Shown here: one piece after another, positions 1-9,097 of the stretch | Layout: each line of letters starts with the position of its first letter | How positions within the stretch are numbered: position 1 is the first letter of the stretch | Translations under genes and position numbers: made by a program | Assembly: GCA_964461455.1 (NCBI GenBank) | Contig: CAYWUJ010000011.1 | Location: forward strand, 1-64,000 | Length of the DNA stretch: 64,000 bases | Reading direction: 5' to 3' | Source of the DNA: UBA1413 sp964461455 | GTDB lineage: Bacteria > Bacteroidota > Bacteroidia > Bacteroidales > Prolixibacteraceae | Notes under the pieces: model-generated | Seen by the model: only the letters and a program-made list of their open reading frames with translations | Database searches by the model: none | Told to the model about the DNA's origin: nothing

Positions 1-2732
1 TGATCAAAGCCTCCAACGGAGCCAGCGACTTCGGTAATAAATTCGGACAACCCATTATCACCGGATCGGTGTTCACCTTTGAACATTTCGAAAACCTCAG
101 AAAATACGGATACGACAAAGTCATCATGCTCGCCGGAGGCATCGGTTTTGCCAGGAAAAACGACAGCCTGAAGGGAGAGCCTGTTGCAGGGGATCAGATC
201 ATCCTGCTGGGAGGCGACAACTATCGCATCGGCATGGGCGGAGGTGCCGTCTCCTCGGTAGCTACCGGGGAATTCGACCATGCCATAGAACTCAATGCCG
301 TGCAGCGTGCCAATCCCGAAATGCAAAAACGGGTTTTCAACGCCATCAGGGCCCTGGCGGAAATGGAGGAGAATCCCGTGATTTCGATCCATGACCATGG
401 CGCCGGAGGCCACCTCAACTGCCTCTCGGAACTGGTGGAGAGCACTGGCGGGAAAATCGACACGTCAAAGCTTCCGGTAGGGGACCCGACCCTGTCACAA
501 AAGGAGATCATCGGCAATGAATCGCAGGAGCGGATGGGACTGGTGATGCACGAAAAGGATGTGGAACTTCTTACCCGCATTGCCCGGCGTGAAAGGGCTC
601 CCCTTTATGTGATCGGAAAAGCCACCGGCGATATGCAGTTCACCTTTGAGAATTCCCTGACCGGTGAGAAACCTATCGACTGGCAGCTGGGCTATATGTT
701 CGGAAAACCCCCGAAGAGCATTCTTGAAGATACCACCCAACAGGTTTCCTTCAGGGAAGTGGAATGGGCACGCGAAAAGATTCAGGAATACACCGAAAAT
801 CTCGTGCAGCTGGAATCGGTCGCCTGCAAGGATTGGCTCACCAACAAGGTGGACCGGTCGGTGACCGGGCGCATTGCCAAGCAGCAGGGAGCCGGCAAGC
901 TCCACCTGCCCCTCAACAATGTGGGGGTGGTCACCCTCGATTACCAGGGGATGGCAGGTATTGCCACGTCGGTGGGGCATGCCCCGGGTGCCGGATTGGT
1001 GGATGCCGCCGCCGGGTCGGTGCTTTCCATTGCCGAGGCCCTCACCAATATCGTGTGGGCGCCCCTGCGTGAGGGAATCAGCTCGGTATCGCTGAGCGCC
1101 AACTGGATGTGGCCGGCCCGGAATGCCGGCGAAAACGCACGCCTATACAGCGCCGTGAAAGCCGCCAGCGACTTCGCATGCCAAACGGGCATCAATATCC
1201 CCACCGGAAAGGATTCCATGTCGATGACCCAGAAATATCGCGGCGACGTGGTCTACGCCCCCGGAACCGTCATCATCTCGGCCTCGGGTGAGGTCACCAA
1301 TGTGAACAAGGTGGTGGAACCGGTACTCTGTGCCGATCCTTCCATGCCCCTCCTCTTTATCGACCTCTCCTTTATGTCGCGAAGACTGGGTGGCAGCGCC
1401 TTTGCCCAAAGCCTGAACCGGCTGGGAAATGAAGTCCCCTCAGTGGCTGATCCCTCAGGGTTCGTCGACGGTTTCAATGCCATCCAGGAACTTATTCATC
1501 AGGAACTGATCATCGCCGGCCACGACATCTCATCGGGGGGATTGATCACCACCCTTTTAGAGATGTGCTTCGCCGACAACGAAACCGGCATGGATCTCGA
1601 CCTCACCGGTATCGGAGAACCCGACCTGGTGAAACTCCTCTTTGCCGAAAATCCGGGAGTGGTGCTCCAGGTCACCGATGCCGCGACAGTGAGGGAAATC
1701 CTCACCTCGCGGGGGGTCACCTGGGTGGAGATCGGAAAACCTGCCGCTCACCGCCAGGTGCGCATCGTCAACCATGGAGTAAAGGAGGAATTTGACATCG
1801 ACTCGCTGCGCGACCTCTGGTACAAGAGTTCCTGGCTCCTCGACCGCAAGCAGAGCGGTGAGGTCAAGGCCCTGGAGCGCTACCGCCATTTCCGGGAAAA
1901 TGAACTCCATTACCGTTTTGGCCCATTTACCGGAAATGCTGCCGATTACGGCATTTTGCCCGGCCGGAGGGAACCTTCGGGAATCAGAGCCGCCATCATC
2001 CGCGAAAAAGGAGTGAACGGCGACCGTGAAATGGCCTGGATGCTCTACCTGGCAGGTTTTGACGTGAAGGACGTCCATATGACCGACCTGATCAGTGGCC
2101 GGGAAACCCTGGAAGAGATCAGCCTCATCGTTTTTGTGGGCGGCTTCTCCAACTCCGACGTGCTGGGATCGGCAAAAGGATGGGCCGGTGCTTTCCGTTA
2201 CAATGACAAAGCCCGCATAGCCCTGGAGAATTTCTACAAACGCAGCGACACCCTCAGTCTGGGCGTGTGCAACGGCTGCCAGCTCATGATCGAACTGGGA
2301 CTGATCGATACCGGAGGAGCGCCCCGGCCGGCGATGGAGCATAATGAATCCCACAAATTCGAATCGGCCTTCCTCAACGTCGATATTCTTCCCAACCCAT
2401 CGGTGATGCTGGCGAACATGGAAGGGATGCGCCTGGGGGCCTGGGTGGCCCATGGCGAGGGTAAGTTCATCCTCAGCGGCGATGAAAACGAATATCTGAT
2501 CCCCATGAAATACAGCCGCAGCTTCTATCCCGCCAATCCCAACGGCTCGGCCTATGACACGGCAGCCCTCTGTTCCCCCGATGGCCGCCATCTGGCCATG
2601 ATGCCTCACCTCGAAAGGGCCTTCCGCCCATACCACTGGGCTTATTATCCGCGCGAACGGAAAAACGACGAAGTCACCCCCTGGATGCAGGCTTTTGTAA
2701 ACGCCCGCGACTGGATATGGGAGAAGTTGTGA
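1..2732 (+). CDS. purL: Phosphoribosylformylglycinamidine synthase, C-terminal part (5' end outside window)
   Basis: The reading frame is open from base 3, so the gene starts to the left of the window; about 909 residues are visible. It catalyses the ATP- and glutamine-dependent conversion of FGAR to FGAM in purine synthesis, in the cytoplasm. The visible part begins at an ASNGASDFGNKFG motif of the synthase domain, continues through the second AIRS-like half (GHDISSGG, PTGKDSMSM) and ends in a class I glutamine amidotransferase domain with the nucleophile motif GVCNGCQ (Cys codon at 2268-2270) and a C-terminal MPHLERAF motif. This is the long fused form (usually about 1200-1300 residues). 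The stop at 2730-2732 lies inside a 79-bp tandem duplication, whose second copy repeats the last nine codons out of use. The downstream gene is convergent. Confidence 0.97.
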   Translation, partial: IKASNGASDFGNKFGQPIITGSVFTFEHFENLRKYGYDKVIMLAGGIGFARKNDSLKGEPVAGDQIILLGGDNYRIGMGGGAVSSVATGEFDHAIELNAVQRANPEMQKRVFNAIRALAEMEENPVISIHDHGAGGHLNCLSELVESTGGKIDTSKLPVGDPTLSQKEIIGNESQERMGLVMHEKDVELLTRIARRERAPLYVIGKATGDMQFTFENSLTGEKPIDWQLGYMFGKPPKSILEDTTQQVSFREVEWAREKIQEYTENLVQLESVACKDWLTNKVDRSVTGRIAKQQGAGKLHLPLNNVGVVTLDYQGMAGIATSVGHAPGAGLVDAAAGSVLSIAEALTNIVWAPLREGISSVSLSANWMWPARNAGENARLYSAVKAASDFACQTGINIPTGKDSMSMTQKYRGDVVYAPGTVIISASGEVTNVNKVVEPVLCADPSMPLLFIDLSFMSRRLGGSAFAQSLNRLGNEVPSVADPSGFVDGFNAIQELIHQELIIAGHDISSGGLITTLLEMCFADNETGMDLDLTGIGEPDLVKLLFAENPGVVLQVTDAATVREILTSRGVTWVEIGKPAAHRQVRIVNHGVKEEFDIDSLRDLWYKSSWLLDRKQSGEVKALERYRHFRENELHYRFGPFTGNAADYGILPGRREPSGIRAAIIREKGVNGDREMAWMLYLAGFDVKDVHMTDLISGRETLEEISLIVFVGGFSNSDVLGSAKGWAGAFRYNDKARIALENFYKRSDTLSLGVCNGCQLMIELGLIDTGGAPRPAMEHNESHKFESAFLNVDILPNPSVMLANMEGMRLGAWVAHGEGKFILSGDENEYLIPMKYSRSFYPANPNGSAYDTAALCSPDGRHLAMMPHLERAFRPYHWAYYPRERKNDEVTPWMQAFVNARDWIWEKL

Positions 2733-2864
2733 GCATCTTCCCGGAAACCCCGGTCCCTGTTATTCCGTGACCAGCGCCAACGCCCGCGACTGGATATGGG
2801 AGAAGTTGTGAGCATCTTCCCGGAAACCCCGGTCCCTGTTATTCCGTGACCAGCGCCAACGCCC
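2700..2864. repeat. 79-bp perfect tandem duplication across the purL 3' end
   Basis: Bases 2700-2778 are repeated exactly at 2779-2857, followed by 7 more matching bases (AACGCCC, 2858-2864). The unit holds the last codons and stop of purL plus the last codons and stop of the convergent cyclase gene. AACGCCC occurs at both natural ends, which suits a duplication primed by a 7-base microhomology. Neither protein is altered: each stop lies in the outermost usable copy. An assembly artefact is possible. Confidence 0.95.
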
Positions 2865-3486
2865 TGACAGGAGAGCCATCGGCCCCCCTGACAGGAAGGG
2901 GAAGAGCACAAAAGAGAAATTGCTCTTGTGTCAGTTCCGGGGGAAAAACCAGGTTTTCCACGATGACCATATCGGCCCCGAAGAGCAGGTGATGTACCGG
3001 CCAGGTGTCTGATTCCAGGGGATCCACGGAAATGGCATCGAGACCTATTCCCTTCAGATGCATCGTCGTCAGCCACTGAGCTGCCTCTTCCGTCAATACG
3101 GGGAACCCCGCCATGTACTTCTCCTCCTCCCAGAATCTGCTCCATCCGGTCCTGAGGAGAAGGTAGCCGGCACCGGCGATCTTCCTTTCCCGGGCTTTCA
3201 GGAAAGGAAGACCGATATGGTTGGTTCCGGGGGGAATGGAAAGGACCACCCCTTTGCCGGAAAACCGCGAGACCGGGTATTGGTCGAGTGTATTACCCTG
3301 GTTCAGCATGTGGGCGGGAGCATCGATATGGGTGCCCGTGTGGCCGTCAAAGGCCATCCTCATCTCACGGTACCCGTCAATCTCCTGAAAGGCTGCCTGT
3401 GCAAAGGCAGGCTGCCCTTTTCCGGGATACACCGGCATGGCCTCATGCATCGGATGGGTGAGGTCATAAATACGATAAGCTTCCAT
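2839..3486 (-). CDS. Cyclase family protein (kynurenine formamidase-like metal hydrolase)
   Basis: A 215-residue cytoplasmic protein of the cyclase / kynurenine formamidase-like family (Pfam Cyclase). The N-terminus has the typical YDLTHPMHEAMPVYPG start, and residues about 47-58 carry the family metal-binding signature HTGTHIDAPAH. Family members are Mn/Zn-dependent hydrolases acting on aryl formamides, cyclic amides or lactones; the substrate cannot be read from sequence. No tryptophan or kynurenine pathway gene is next to it. It converges with purL and diverges from rhaT; its distal end overlaps the tandem duplication. ATG start at 3486, with an A/T-rich leader on the minus strand. Length is normal for the family. 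Confidence 0.88.
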   Translation of the reverse strand: MEAYRIYDLTHPMHEAMPVYPGKGQPAFAQAAFQEIDGYREMRMAFDGHTGTHIDAPAHMLNQGNTLDQYPVSRFSGKGVVLSIPPGTNHIGLPFLKARERKIAGAGYLLLRTGWSRFWEEEKYMAGFPVLTEEAAQWLTTMHLKGIGLDAISVDPLESDTWPVHHLLFGADMVIVENLVFPPELTQEQFLFCALPLPVRGADGSPVRALALVTE

Positions 3487-3561
3487 ATCTTAAGCAGTTG
3501 GTGAAAATCATAAAAAATGTAAAATTCGTAATTATTGTCACGATTTGACGGGACGAATTAA

Positions 3562-3569
3562 TAAATTTG
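3562..3569 (+). promoter_or_regulatory. Possible -7 box for rhaT (TAAATTTG)
   Basis: TAAATTTG fits the Bacteroidota -7 consensus TAnnTTTG and lies 30 bases before the rhaT ATG. The nearest TTTG upstream (3544-3547) is only 14 bases away, shorter than the usual 19-21, so the assignment is weak. No rhamnose regulator gene is in the window. Confidence 0.35.
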
Positions 3570-3598
3570 GAAGATATAATCTAAACCATCCTAAAATC

Positions 3599-4630
3599 AT
3601 GATCAATTCACTCCTGGGAATCCTGGTGATTGCCGTAGGCAGTTTTGGGCAGTCGAGTTCGTATGTTCCTATCAATAAGGTAAAAAAGTGGTCGTGGGAG
3701 AGTTTCTGGCTCACCCAGGGAATCTTCGCCTGGCTGGTATTTCCGCTTTTGGGGGCTTTGCTGGCCGTGCCGGCGGGCCATTCCCTGGGTGAAATCCTCG
3801 CTGCCCCGGGTGGCGCCGTCCTCAAGGCCATGGGCTTTGGGGTGCTCTGGGGCGTCGGGGGTCTGACGTTCGGACTGAGTATGCGGTATCTGGGTATCGC
3901 CATGGGACAGTCGGTAGCCCTGGGAACCTGTTCGGCATTCGGGACCCTGATTCCTGCGGTGATGGCCGGTACCGACCTCTTCCACGGAAAAGGACTCCTC
4001 CTTCTGGTGTCGGTATCTGTCGCCCTGGCCGGAATCGCCACCATCGGCTATGCCGGAAGCCTGCGCGCCAAAAACATGACCGAAGAACAAAAAAGGGCGG
4101 CCATCAAGGATTTTGCCCTCGGAAAGGGTTTGCTGGTGGCCCTCCTGGCGGGGGTGATGAGTGCCTGCTTCTCGCTCGGACTGGAAGCCGGAAAACCCAT
4201 CGCCGACGCGGCCACTGCCCTGGGATCCCCGAAAATATTCGTCTCCCTCCCCACCACTTTTATGGTGACCCTGGGAGGCTTCCTTACCAACGCCATCTAT
4301 TGCCTCACCCAGAACGCCAAAAACAAAACCTTCAGCGACTATACCTCCGTCGATAAAAAAGTGCTGGTCAATAATCTCCTTTTCTGCGCCCTGGCGGGAA
4401 TCCTCTGGTACTCCCAGTTTTTCGGACTCAGCGTGGGCAAGAGCTTTTTTACCGAAGGAAGCGTCATCATGATCTTCTCCTGGAGTATTCTGATGTCCCT
4501 CAACGTAGTCTTCAGCAACGTGTGGGGCCTCATCCTCAAAGAGTGGAAAGGGGTGCACAAAACCACCATGGTCGTGCTGTTCGTCGGGCTGGCCATCCTC
4601 ATCTTCTCGACATTTATGATCAACTTTTAA
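3599..4630 (+). CDS. rhaT: L-rhamnose/proton symporter
   Basis: A 343-residue integral inner-membrane protein with about ten hydrophobic segments, of the RhaT (drug/metabolite transporter superfamily) type, which brings L-rhamnose into the cell with protons. Recognisable stretches are GSFGQSSSYVPINKVKKWSWE near the N-terminus (given here only as a positional guide to residues 14-34), the GVLWGVGGLTFGLSMRYLG segment and the C-terminal LNVVFSNVWGL segment. The start is placed at the ATG at 3599; an upstream TTG at 3545 would add 18 polar residues ahead of the first membrane helix, overlapping the probable promoter. It is followed after 10 bases by rhaM, then rhaA and a GH78 rhamnosidase, so the function is well supported by context. 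Confidence 0.94.
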   Translation: MINSLLGILVIAVGSFGQSSSYVPINKVKKWSWESFWLTQGIFAWLVFPLLGALLAVPAGHSLGEILAAPGGAVLKAMGFGVLWGVGGLTFGLSMRYLGIAMGQSVALGTCSAFGTLIPAVMAGTDLFHGKGLLLLVSVSVALAGIATIGYAGSLRAKNMTEEQKRAAIKDFALGKGLLVALLAGVMSACFSLGLEAGKPIADAATALGSPKIFVSLPTTFMVTLGGFLTNAIYCLTQNAKNKTFSDYTSVDKKVLVNNLLFCALAGILWYSQFFGLSVGKSFFTEGSVIMIFSWSILMSLNVVFSNVWGLILKEWKGVHKTTMVVLFVGLAILIFSTFMINF

Positions 4631-4640
4631 ATACTTCCCT

Positions 4641-4955
4641 ATGCAACGTTTTGGTTTTAAAATGAAACTCAAACCCGGGTGCCGCGAAGAGTATATCAAA
4701 CGGCACAAGGCCATTTGGCCTGAACTGGCCCAACTCATTAAAGAGGGAGGCGTCTCTGACTATTCCATTTTTCTCGATGAAGAGACCAACATCCTCTTCG
4801 GAGTCCAGAAAGTGAGCGGCGCGGAGTCCTCGCAGGACATGGGGGTACAGCCCATTGTTGCCCGCTGGTGGGCCTATATGAAAGACATCATGGAGACCAA
4901 TCCCGATAACTCCCCGGTCACCATCCCCCTCGAAGAGGTGTTCTATCTGGAGTGA
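4641..4955 (+). CDS. rhaM: L-rhamnose mutarotase
   Basis: A 104-residue cytoplasmic protein of the RhaM family, which interconverts alpha and beta anomers of L-rhamnose so that the isomerase receives its preferred form. The sequence has the family hallmarks: MQRFGFKMKLKPG at the start, the catalytic-type YIKRHKAIWPEL segment (His near residue 22), and a C-terminal RWWAYMKDIM with PL.EVFYL ending. Normal length. It is 10 bases downstream of rhaT. Its last two codons run into a short tandem repeat that fills the gap to rhaA. Confidence 0.95.
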   Translation: MQRFGFKMKLKPGCREEYIKRHKAIWPELAQLIKEGGVSDYSIFLDEETNILFGVQKVSGAESSQDMGVQPIVARWWAYMKDIMETNPDNSPVTIPLEEVFYLE

Positions 4956-5040
4956 GGAGTCGGGAGTGAGGAGTCGGGAGTCTGGAGTCAGGAATCTTGA
5001 GCTGGGAATGTCAGAGTATCAGAATAACAGAGAATAAGAG
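4950..5040. repeat. Short tandem repeats between rhaM and rhaA
   Basis: A 14-base unit (GAGTGAGGAGTCGG) occurs exactly at 4950-4963 and 4964-4977, followed by a degenerate third unit (4978-4992). From about 5006 comes a second low-complexity stretch built on TCAGAGTATCAGAATAACAG. A similar stretch lies before the pyruvate kinase gene at 59826-59895. Function unknown; the element spans the only sizeable gap in the rhamnose operon. Confidence 0.8.
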
Positions 5041-5065
5041 TGCAATAACATAATGCTGAGTTAAA

Positions 5066-6331
5066 ATGAAGAAAGAGTTTATTGAGAAAGCGTATGACCT
5101 TGCGCGGCAGGAGTATGCCGAAATAGGGATCAATACCGATGAGGTTATCAGGAAACTGGATGAATTGGTGATCAGTCTGCATTGCTGGCAGACCGATGAT
5201 GTGGGAGGTTTTGAGAAGGCAGGTTCGGAACTCGGAGGAGGGCTCCAGGTTACGGGGAATTATCCCGGCAAAGCCCGCACGATGGAGGAAATGAAAGCCG
5301 ACATGGACAAGGTCCTTTCCCTTCTTCCGGGGAAGCAGAGGCTGAGTCTGCACGCCATATACGGGGACTTCGGCGGTGAGGCCGTTGACCGCGACCAGAT
5401 CGGGCTGAAGCACTTCCAGGGGTGGATCGACTGGGCCAAAGAGAGGGGCATCGGCCTTGATTTCAACTGTACCTGTTTTTCCCATCCCAAGGCCGACGAG
5501 GGGTTCACCCTGGCTTCCAAGAACGAAGAGATCCGGAAATTCTGGATTGAACATGTCAGGCGCTGCCGCCGTATTGGCGCCGAAATGGGCAGACAACTGG
5601 GGACCCCCTGCGTCCATAATCTCTGGATCCCTGATGGCTGCAAGGATACACCGGTCGACCGCTATGGTTACCGCGCCCTGCTGAAAGACTCCCTCGACCA
5701 GATCTTTGCCGATGAGTTCCCCGGGACCCTTTTAAAGGATGCCGTTGAAAGCAAACTCTTCGGCATTGGCTCCGAAGCCATGGTGGTGGGATCACACGAC
5801 TTCTACCTTTGCTATGCTTCCCAGAATAAAAAACTGATCACCCTTGACAACGGCCATTTCCATCCTACTGAACAGGTGGGCGATAAGATCTCGGCCATTC
5901 TTCAGTTCGTGCCCGAACTGCTGCTTCATGTGACCCGCGGGGTGAGGTGGGATAGTGACCACGTGGTGACCCTCAATGATGAAATCATGCTGATCGCCCA
6001 GGAGATCGTCAGGGCCGGGGCCATGAAGAGGGTGAATGTAGGTCTCGACTATTTCGACGGAAGCCTGAACCGTATCGGAGCTTACGTGGTAGGGACCCGT
6101 GCCGCACGGCAGGCTTTCCTCTTTGCCCTTCTGGAACCTACGGCCATGATCAGAAAATGGGAGGAAGCCGGCAAGAACTTCGAAAGGCTGGCATTCCTGG
6201 AACTCCTGAAGACCAAACCTTTCGGTGCGGTATGGAATTACTACTGCCTGACTTCCGGAGTGGCCGTAGACACAGACTATGTCGCTGAAATCCAAAAATA
6301 CGAAAATGAGGTCCTCTCCTTAAGGAACTGA
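5066..6331 (+). CDS. rhaA: L-rhamnose isomerase
   Basis: A 421-residue cytoplasmic enzyme converting L-rhamnose to L-rhamnulose, a Mn-dependent TIM-barrel isomerase; length matches the family (about 415-425). Recognisable features are the N-terminal SLHCWQTDDVGGFE, the metal-site region LDFNCTCFSHPKAD, LGTPCVHNLWIPDG, and DNGHFHPTE with a later GVRWDSDHVV segment that supply metal and substrate ligands in the family. It lies 110 bases after rhaM and 4 bases before the GH78 gene, so these are probably one transcript. The kinase (rhaB) and aldolase (rhaD) that would complete the pathway are not in this window. Confidence 0.96.
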   Translation: MKKEFIEKAYDLARQEYAEIGINTDEVIRKLDELVISLHCWQTDDVGGFEKAGSELGGGLQVTGNYPGKARTMEEMKADMDKVLSLLPGKQRLSLHAIYGDFGGEAVDRDQIGLKHFQGWIDWAKERGIGLDFNCTCFSHPKADEGFTLASKNEEIRKFWIEHVRRCRRIGAEMGRQLGTPCVHNLWIPDGCKDTPVDRYGYRALLKDSLDQIFADEFPGTLLKDAVESKLFGIGSEAMVVGSHDFYLCYASQNKKLITLDNGHFHPTEQVGDKISAILQFVPELLLHVTRGVRWDSDHVVTLNDEIMLIAQEIVRAGAMKRVNVGLDYFDGSLNRIGAYVVGTRAARQAFLFALLEPTAMIRKWEEAGKNFERLAFLELLKTKPFGAVWNYYCLTSGVAVDTDYVAEIQKYENEVLSLRN

Positions 6332-6335
6332 CCAC

Positions 6336-9026
6336 ATGAAGAATCTGTTATTTATAATGGTATGGGGCGCGGCCTTGGTGTTGGCGGCCTGTGAAACCGG
6401 GACCTCCCCGGCAGGGATTTACGACCTGCAGTGTGAGGGCATGGAGAACCCCCTGGGCATTGACCGGGTGCAGCCTGAACTGCAATGGAAAATCAGCGAC
6501 GAACGCCGGGGGGCAGCCCAGACCGCCTGGCAGGTGCTGGTGGCCTCTACCCCCCAATTGCTGGACAAAGACCAGGGTGACCTGTGGGACAGCGGCAAGA
6601 CCGAATCATCACAGTCGGTGCATGTGACCTATCAGGGAGCCGTCCCTTCGAGCGGACAAACCTGTTACTGGAAGGTGAAGATCTGGGACCAGGAGGGGAT
6701 TCCTTCAGGATGGAGCGAACCCTCCCGCTGGGAAATGGGGCTCCTTTCTCCCGATGACTGGCAGGCTTCCTGGATTGCCCGCGACGGGGAACCCCGCAGG
6801 TCGGCTTACATGCGCAAGGAAATATCCCTCGACGGCGCCGGGATCGCCAAAGCACGACTCTACGTTACCGGACTGGGTAACTACATCTTTTACATCAACG
6901 GGAACAGGGTGGGGGAAGACCTGCTCACCCCGGGCTGGACCGATTACTTCAAACGGGTGGAATACCAGGTCTACGACGTGGCAAGGCTCCTTGAAGAAGG
7001 CCCCAATGCCCTCGGTGCCGAACTGGGGAATATGTGGTGGTCGGGAGGCGTGGGCTGGCAGGATGGCGTCAGGTATAGCGACGGCCCCCTGAAACTCCTG
7101 GCACAACTGGAAATTACCATGGACGATGGCTCTGTCAGCCGATTTGTGACCGACACCACCTGGAAATGGCATGATTCCCCCGTGGTCTACGACCATATTT
7201 ATCACGGCGAGACTTATGATTATAACCTGGAACTTCCCGGCTGGAACCTTCCGGGATTCGACGATGCCGGATGGATGGAGGTCCTGCCTGCCACCTACGA
7301 GGGAATTGTGGCGGCTCCCCGCTTTCCGGCTCTCCGGGAACAGATGGAGATCAACGCGGTGACCCTTTCCGAACCGGCACCCGGGGTGTATGTCTTTGAC
7401 CTGGGTCAAAACATGGTAGGGTGGGCCCGGCTGATGGCCGAAGCCCCCGCAGGAGATACCATCACCCTCCGGTATGCCGAACTCCTCCATGACGACGGCA
7501 CCGTGGCCCAGGAAAACCTGCGGGCGGCCAAAGTTACCGACAGGATCATTTCCAACGGGGAGACCATCATCTGGGAACCGCGGTTCACCTACCACGGATT
7601 CCGTTATGTGCAGGTATCGGGACTGAAGGAAAAACCCGAACTGTCGGCCCTTACGGGAAAGGTCATCCACACTTCGGAACCCTTTATCGGCACGTTTGAA
7701 ACCTCTGATAAACTGGTCAACGCCATCTACAAAAACATCACGTGGGGACAACGGGGCAATTTCTTCACCGTTCCCACCGACTGTCCGCAGCGCGATGAGC
7801 GGCTGGGATGGATGGGCGATGCCCAGATCTTCGCCCCCACCGCCAACTTTAATATGCACCTCAACCGCTTCTGGGCGAAATGGATGACCGATATTGCCGA
7901 TGGCCAGGACTCCGCCGGATGGGTCCATGATGTCAGTCCGGCCATCGTCGTGGAAGGCCCTTCAAAACCCGGCTGGGGTGACGCCTGCGTCATCATTCCC
8001 TGGATGACTTACCGTTATTTCGGCGACACCCGGATTATTGAGGAGTATTACCCGGTGATGAAGGGTTGGGTCGATTATATGCACCGCCAAAGCAAAGACC
8101 TGATCTACTTCTGGGGTGAAAAGGGAGGATGGAACGGCTATGGCGACTGGATCGCCGTGGAGCCTACTCCGTCGGAACCTATCGGAACGGCTTACTTCGC
8201 CTACACGGCCTCCCTGCTCTCCCGTATGGCGGGAATCATCGGAAACTCGGCCGACTCTGCCCATTATGCCGATCTCTCGGCCAGGGTGGCGGCAGCCTAT
8301 CAGTCCACCTATTGGGATGCCGATTCCCTGCATTACCCGGGAGGGACCCAGACTTCCAGCCTGTTGCCCCTGGCCTTCGGGATTACCCCGCCTGAATTGC
8401 GGGAGCAGGTCATCGCCAACCTCGTGAACAACGTGAAGGCTAAAGAGGTGCACCCGACCACCGGATTCCTGGGAACAGGATATATCCTTCCCGTCTTGTC
8501 GGCTACCGGCAACCATGACCTGGCCTGGCGGATGATCACCCAAACCACCTATCCCTCATGGGGATACATGGTGCAAAAAGGAGCCACCTCGATCTGGGAA
8601 CTCTGGAATTCCGACACGGAGAGGCCCGAGGGGATGAACTCCCGGAATCACTTTGCCCTGGGATGCGTGGGAGAGTGGATGTGGAATACCCTGGCGGGCG
8701 TTAACATCTGCGACAGGGAACCCGGCTTCAAAAAGGTGATCATTAAGCCCGAGCCCGTGGGAGACCTCAAATGGGTGAAGGCGGCCTACATGACCAATTA
8801 TGGTAAATTGACCGTGGACTGGAAAATGGAAGGGCAGAAACTATTACTCGATGTGACTGTTCCTCCCAACAGCAGCGCACTGCTCATTCCGCCGGCCATT
8901 AAAACCGGTGCCCTTCTTTCTGAAAGGGGAAAAAAGGCCGATTCCGGAGAAATTCGGGGAGTGACCGCCGGGAAAAACGGGGAATTTACCCTTCAGGCAG
9001 GTTCTTACAACCTGGTGTGGGATTGA
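6336..9026 (+). CDS. Alpha-L-rhamnosidase, GH78 family, predicted lipoprotein
   Basis: An 896-residue exported glycosidase that would release terminal alpha-L-rhamnose from polysaccharides or glycosides. The N-terminus is a lipoprotein signal (LVLAAC, Cys near residue 19), so it is likely anchored in the outer or inner membrane facing outside the cytoplasm. Order of domains by sequence: N-terminal beta-sandwich modules (residues about 25-330, with the LYVTGLGNYIFYINGNRVG region), a further sandwich (about 330-440), the (alpha/alpha)6 catalytic barrel (about 440-790) and a C-terminal beta domain. The catalytic region has the family motif DCPQRDERLGWMGD and a later SIWELWNSDT with the probable general base Glu. 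It starts 4 bases after rhaA, linking rhamnose release to uptake and isomerisation. A strong terminator follows. Confidence 0.95.
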   Translation: MKNLLFIMVWGAALVLAACETGTSPAGIYDLQCEGMENPLGIDRVQPELQWKISDERRGAAQTAWQVLVASTPQLLDKDQGDLWDSGKTESSQSVHVTYQGAVPSSGQTCYWKVKIWDQEGIPSGWSEPSRWEMGLLSPDDWQASWIARDGEPRRSAYMRKEISLDGAGIAKARLYVTGLGNYIFYINGNRVGEDLLTPGWTDYFKRVEYQVYDVARLLEEGPNALGAELGNMWWSGGVGWQDGVRYSDGPLKLLAQLEITMDDGSVSRFVTDTTWKWHDSPVVYDHIYHGETYDYNLELPGWNLPGFDDAGWMEVLPATYEGIVAAPRFPALREQMEINAVTLSEPAPGVYVFDLGQNMVGWARLMAEAPAGDTITLRYAELLHDDGTVAQENLRAAKVTDRIISNGETIIWEPRFTYHGFRYVQVSGLKEKPELSALTGKVIHTSEPFIGTFETSDKLVNAIYKNITWGQRGNFFTVPTDCPQRDERLGWMGDAQIFAPTANFNMHLNRFWAKWMTDIADGQDSAGWVHDVSPAIVVEGPSKPGWGDACVIIPWMTYRYFGDTRIIEEYYPVMKGWVDYMHRQSKDLIYFWGEKGGWNGYGDWIAVEPTPSEPIGTAYFAYTASLLSRMAGIIGNSADSAHYADLSARVAAAYQSTYWDADSLHYPGGTQTSSLLPLAFGITPPELREQVIANLVNNVKAKEVHPTTGFLGTGYILPVLSATGNHDLAWRMITQTTYPSWGYMVQKGATSIWELWNSDTERPEGMNSRNHFALGCVGEWMWNTLAGVNICDREPGFKKVIIKPEPVGDLKWVKAAYMTNYGKLTVDWKMEGQKLLLDVTVPPNSSALLIPPAIKTGALLSERGKKADSGEIRGVTAGKNGEFTLQAGSYNLVWD

Positions 9027-9045
9027 TCTTTCCCTAAAAAAAACA

Positions 9046-9083
9046 GAAAAACCACCCTGACCAGAGGCCGGGGTGGTTTTTTT
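9046..9083. terminator. Bidirectional rho-independent terminator
   Basis: A-run, then ACCACCC / GGGTGGT stem with a loop of about 14 bases, then a run of seven T. It lies between the convergent GH78 and glycogen-binding-domain genes and could serve both strands. Confidence 0.85.
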
Positions 9084-9097
9084 AAAGGGTGACGCGA

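Noticed and set aside
3545..3598. Upstream TTG start of rhaT
   Set aside because: It would lie in the probable promoter and add 18 polar residues before the first membrane helix; ATG 3599 fits the family.
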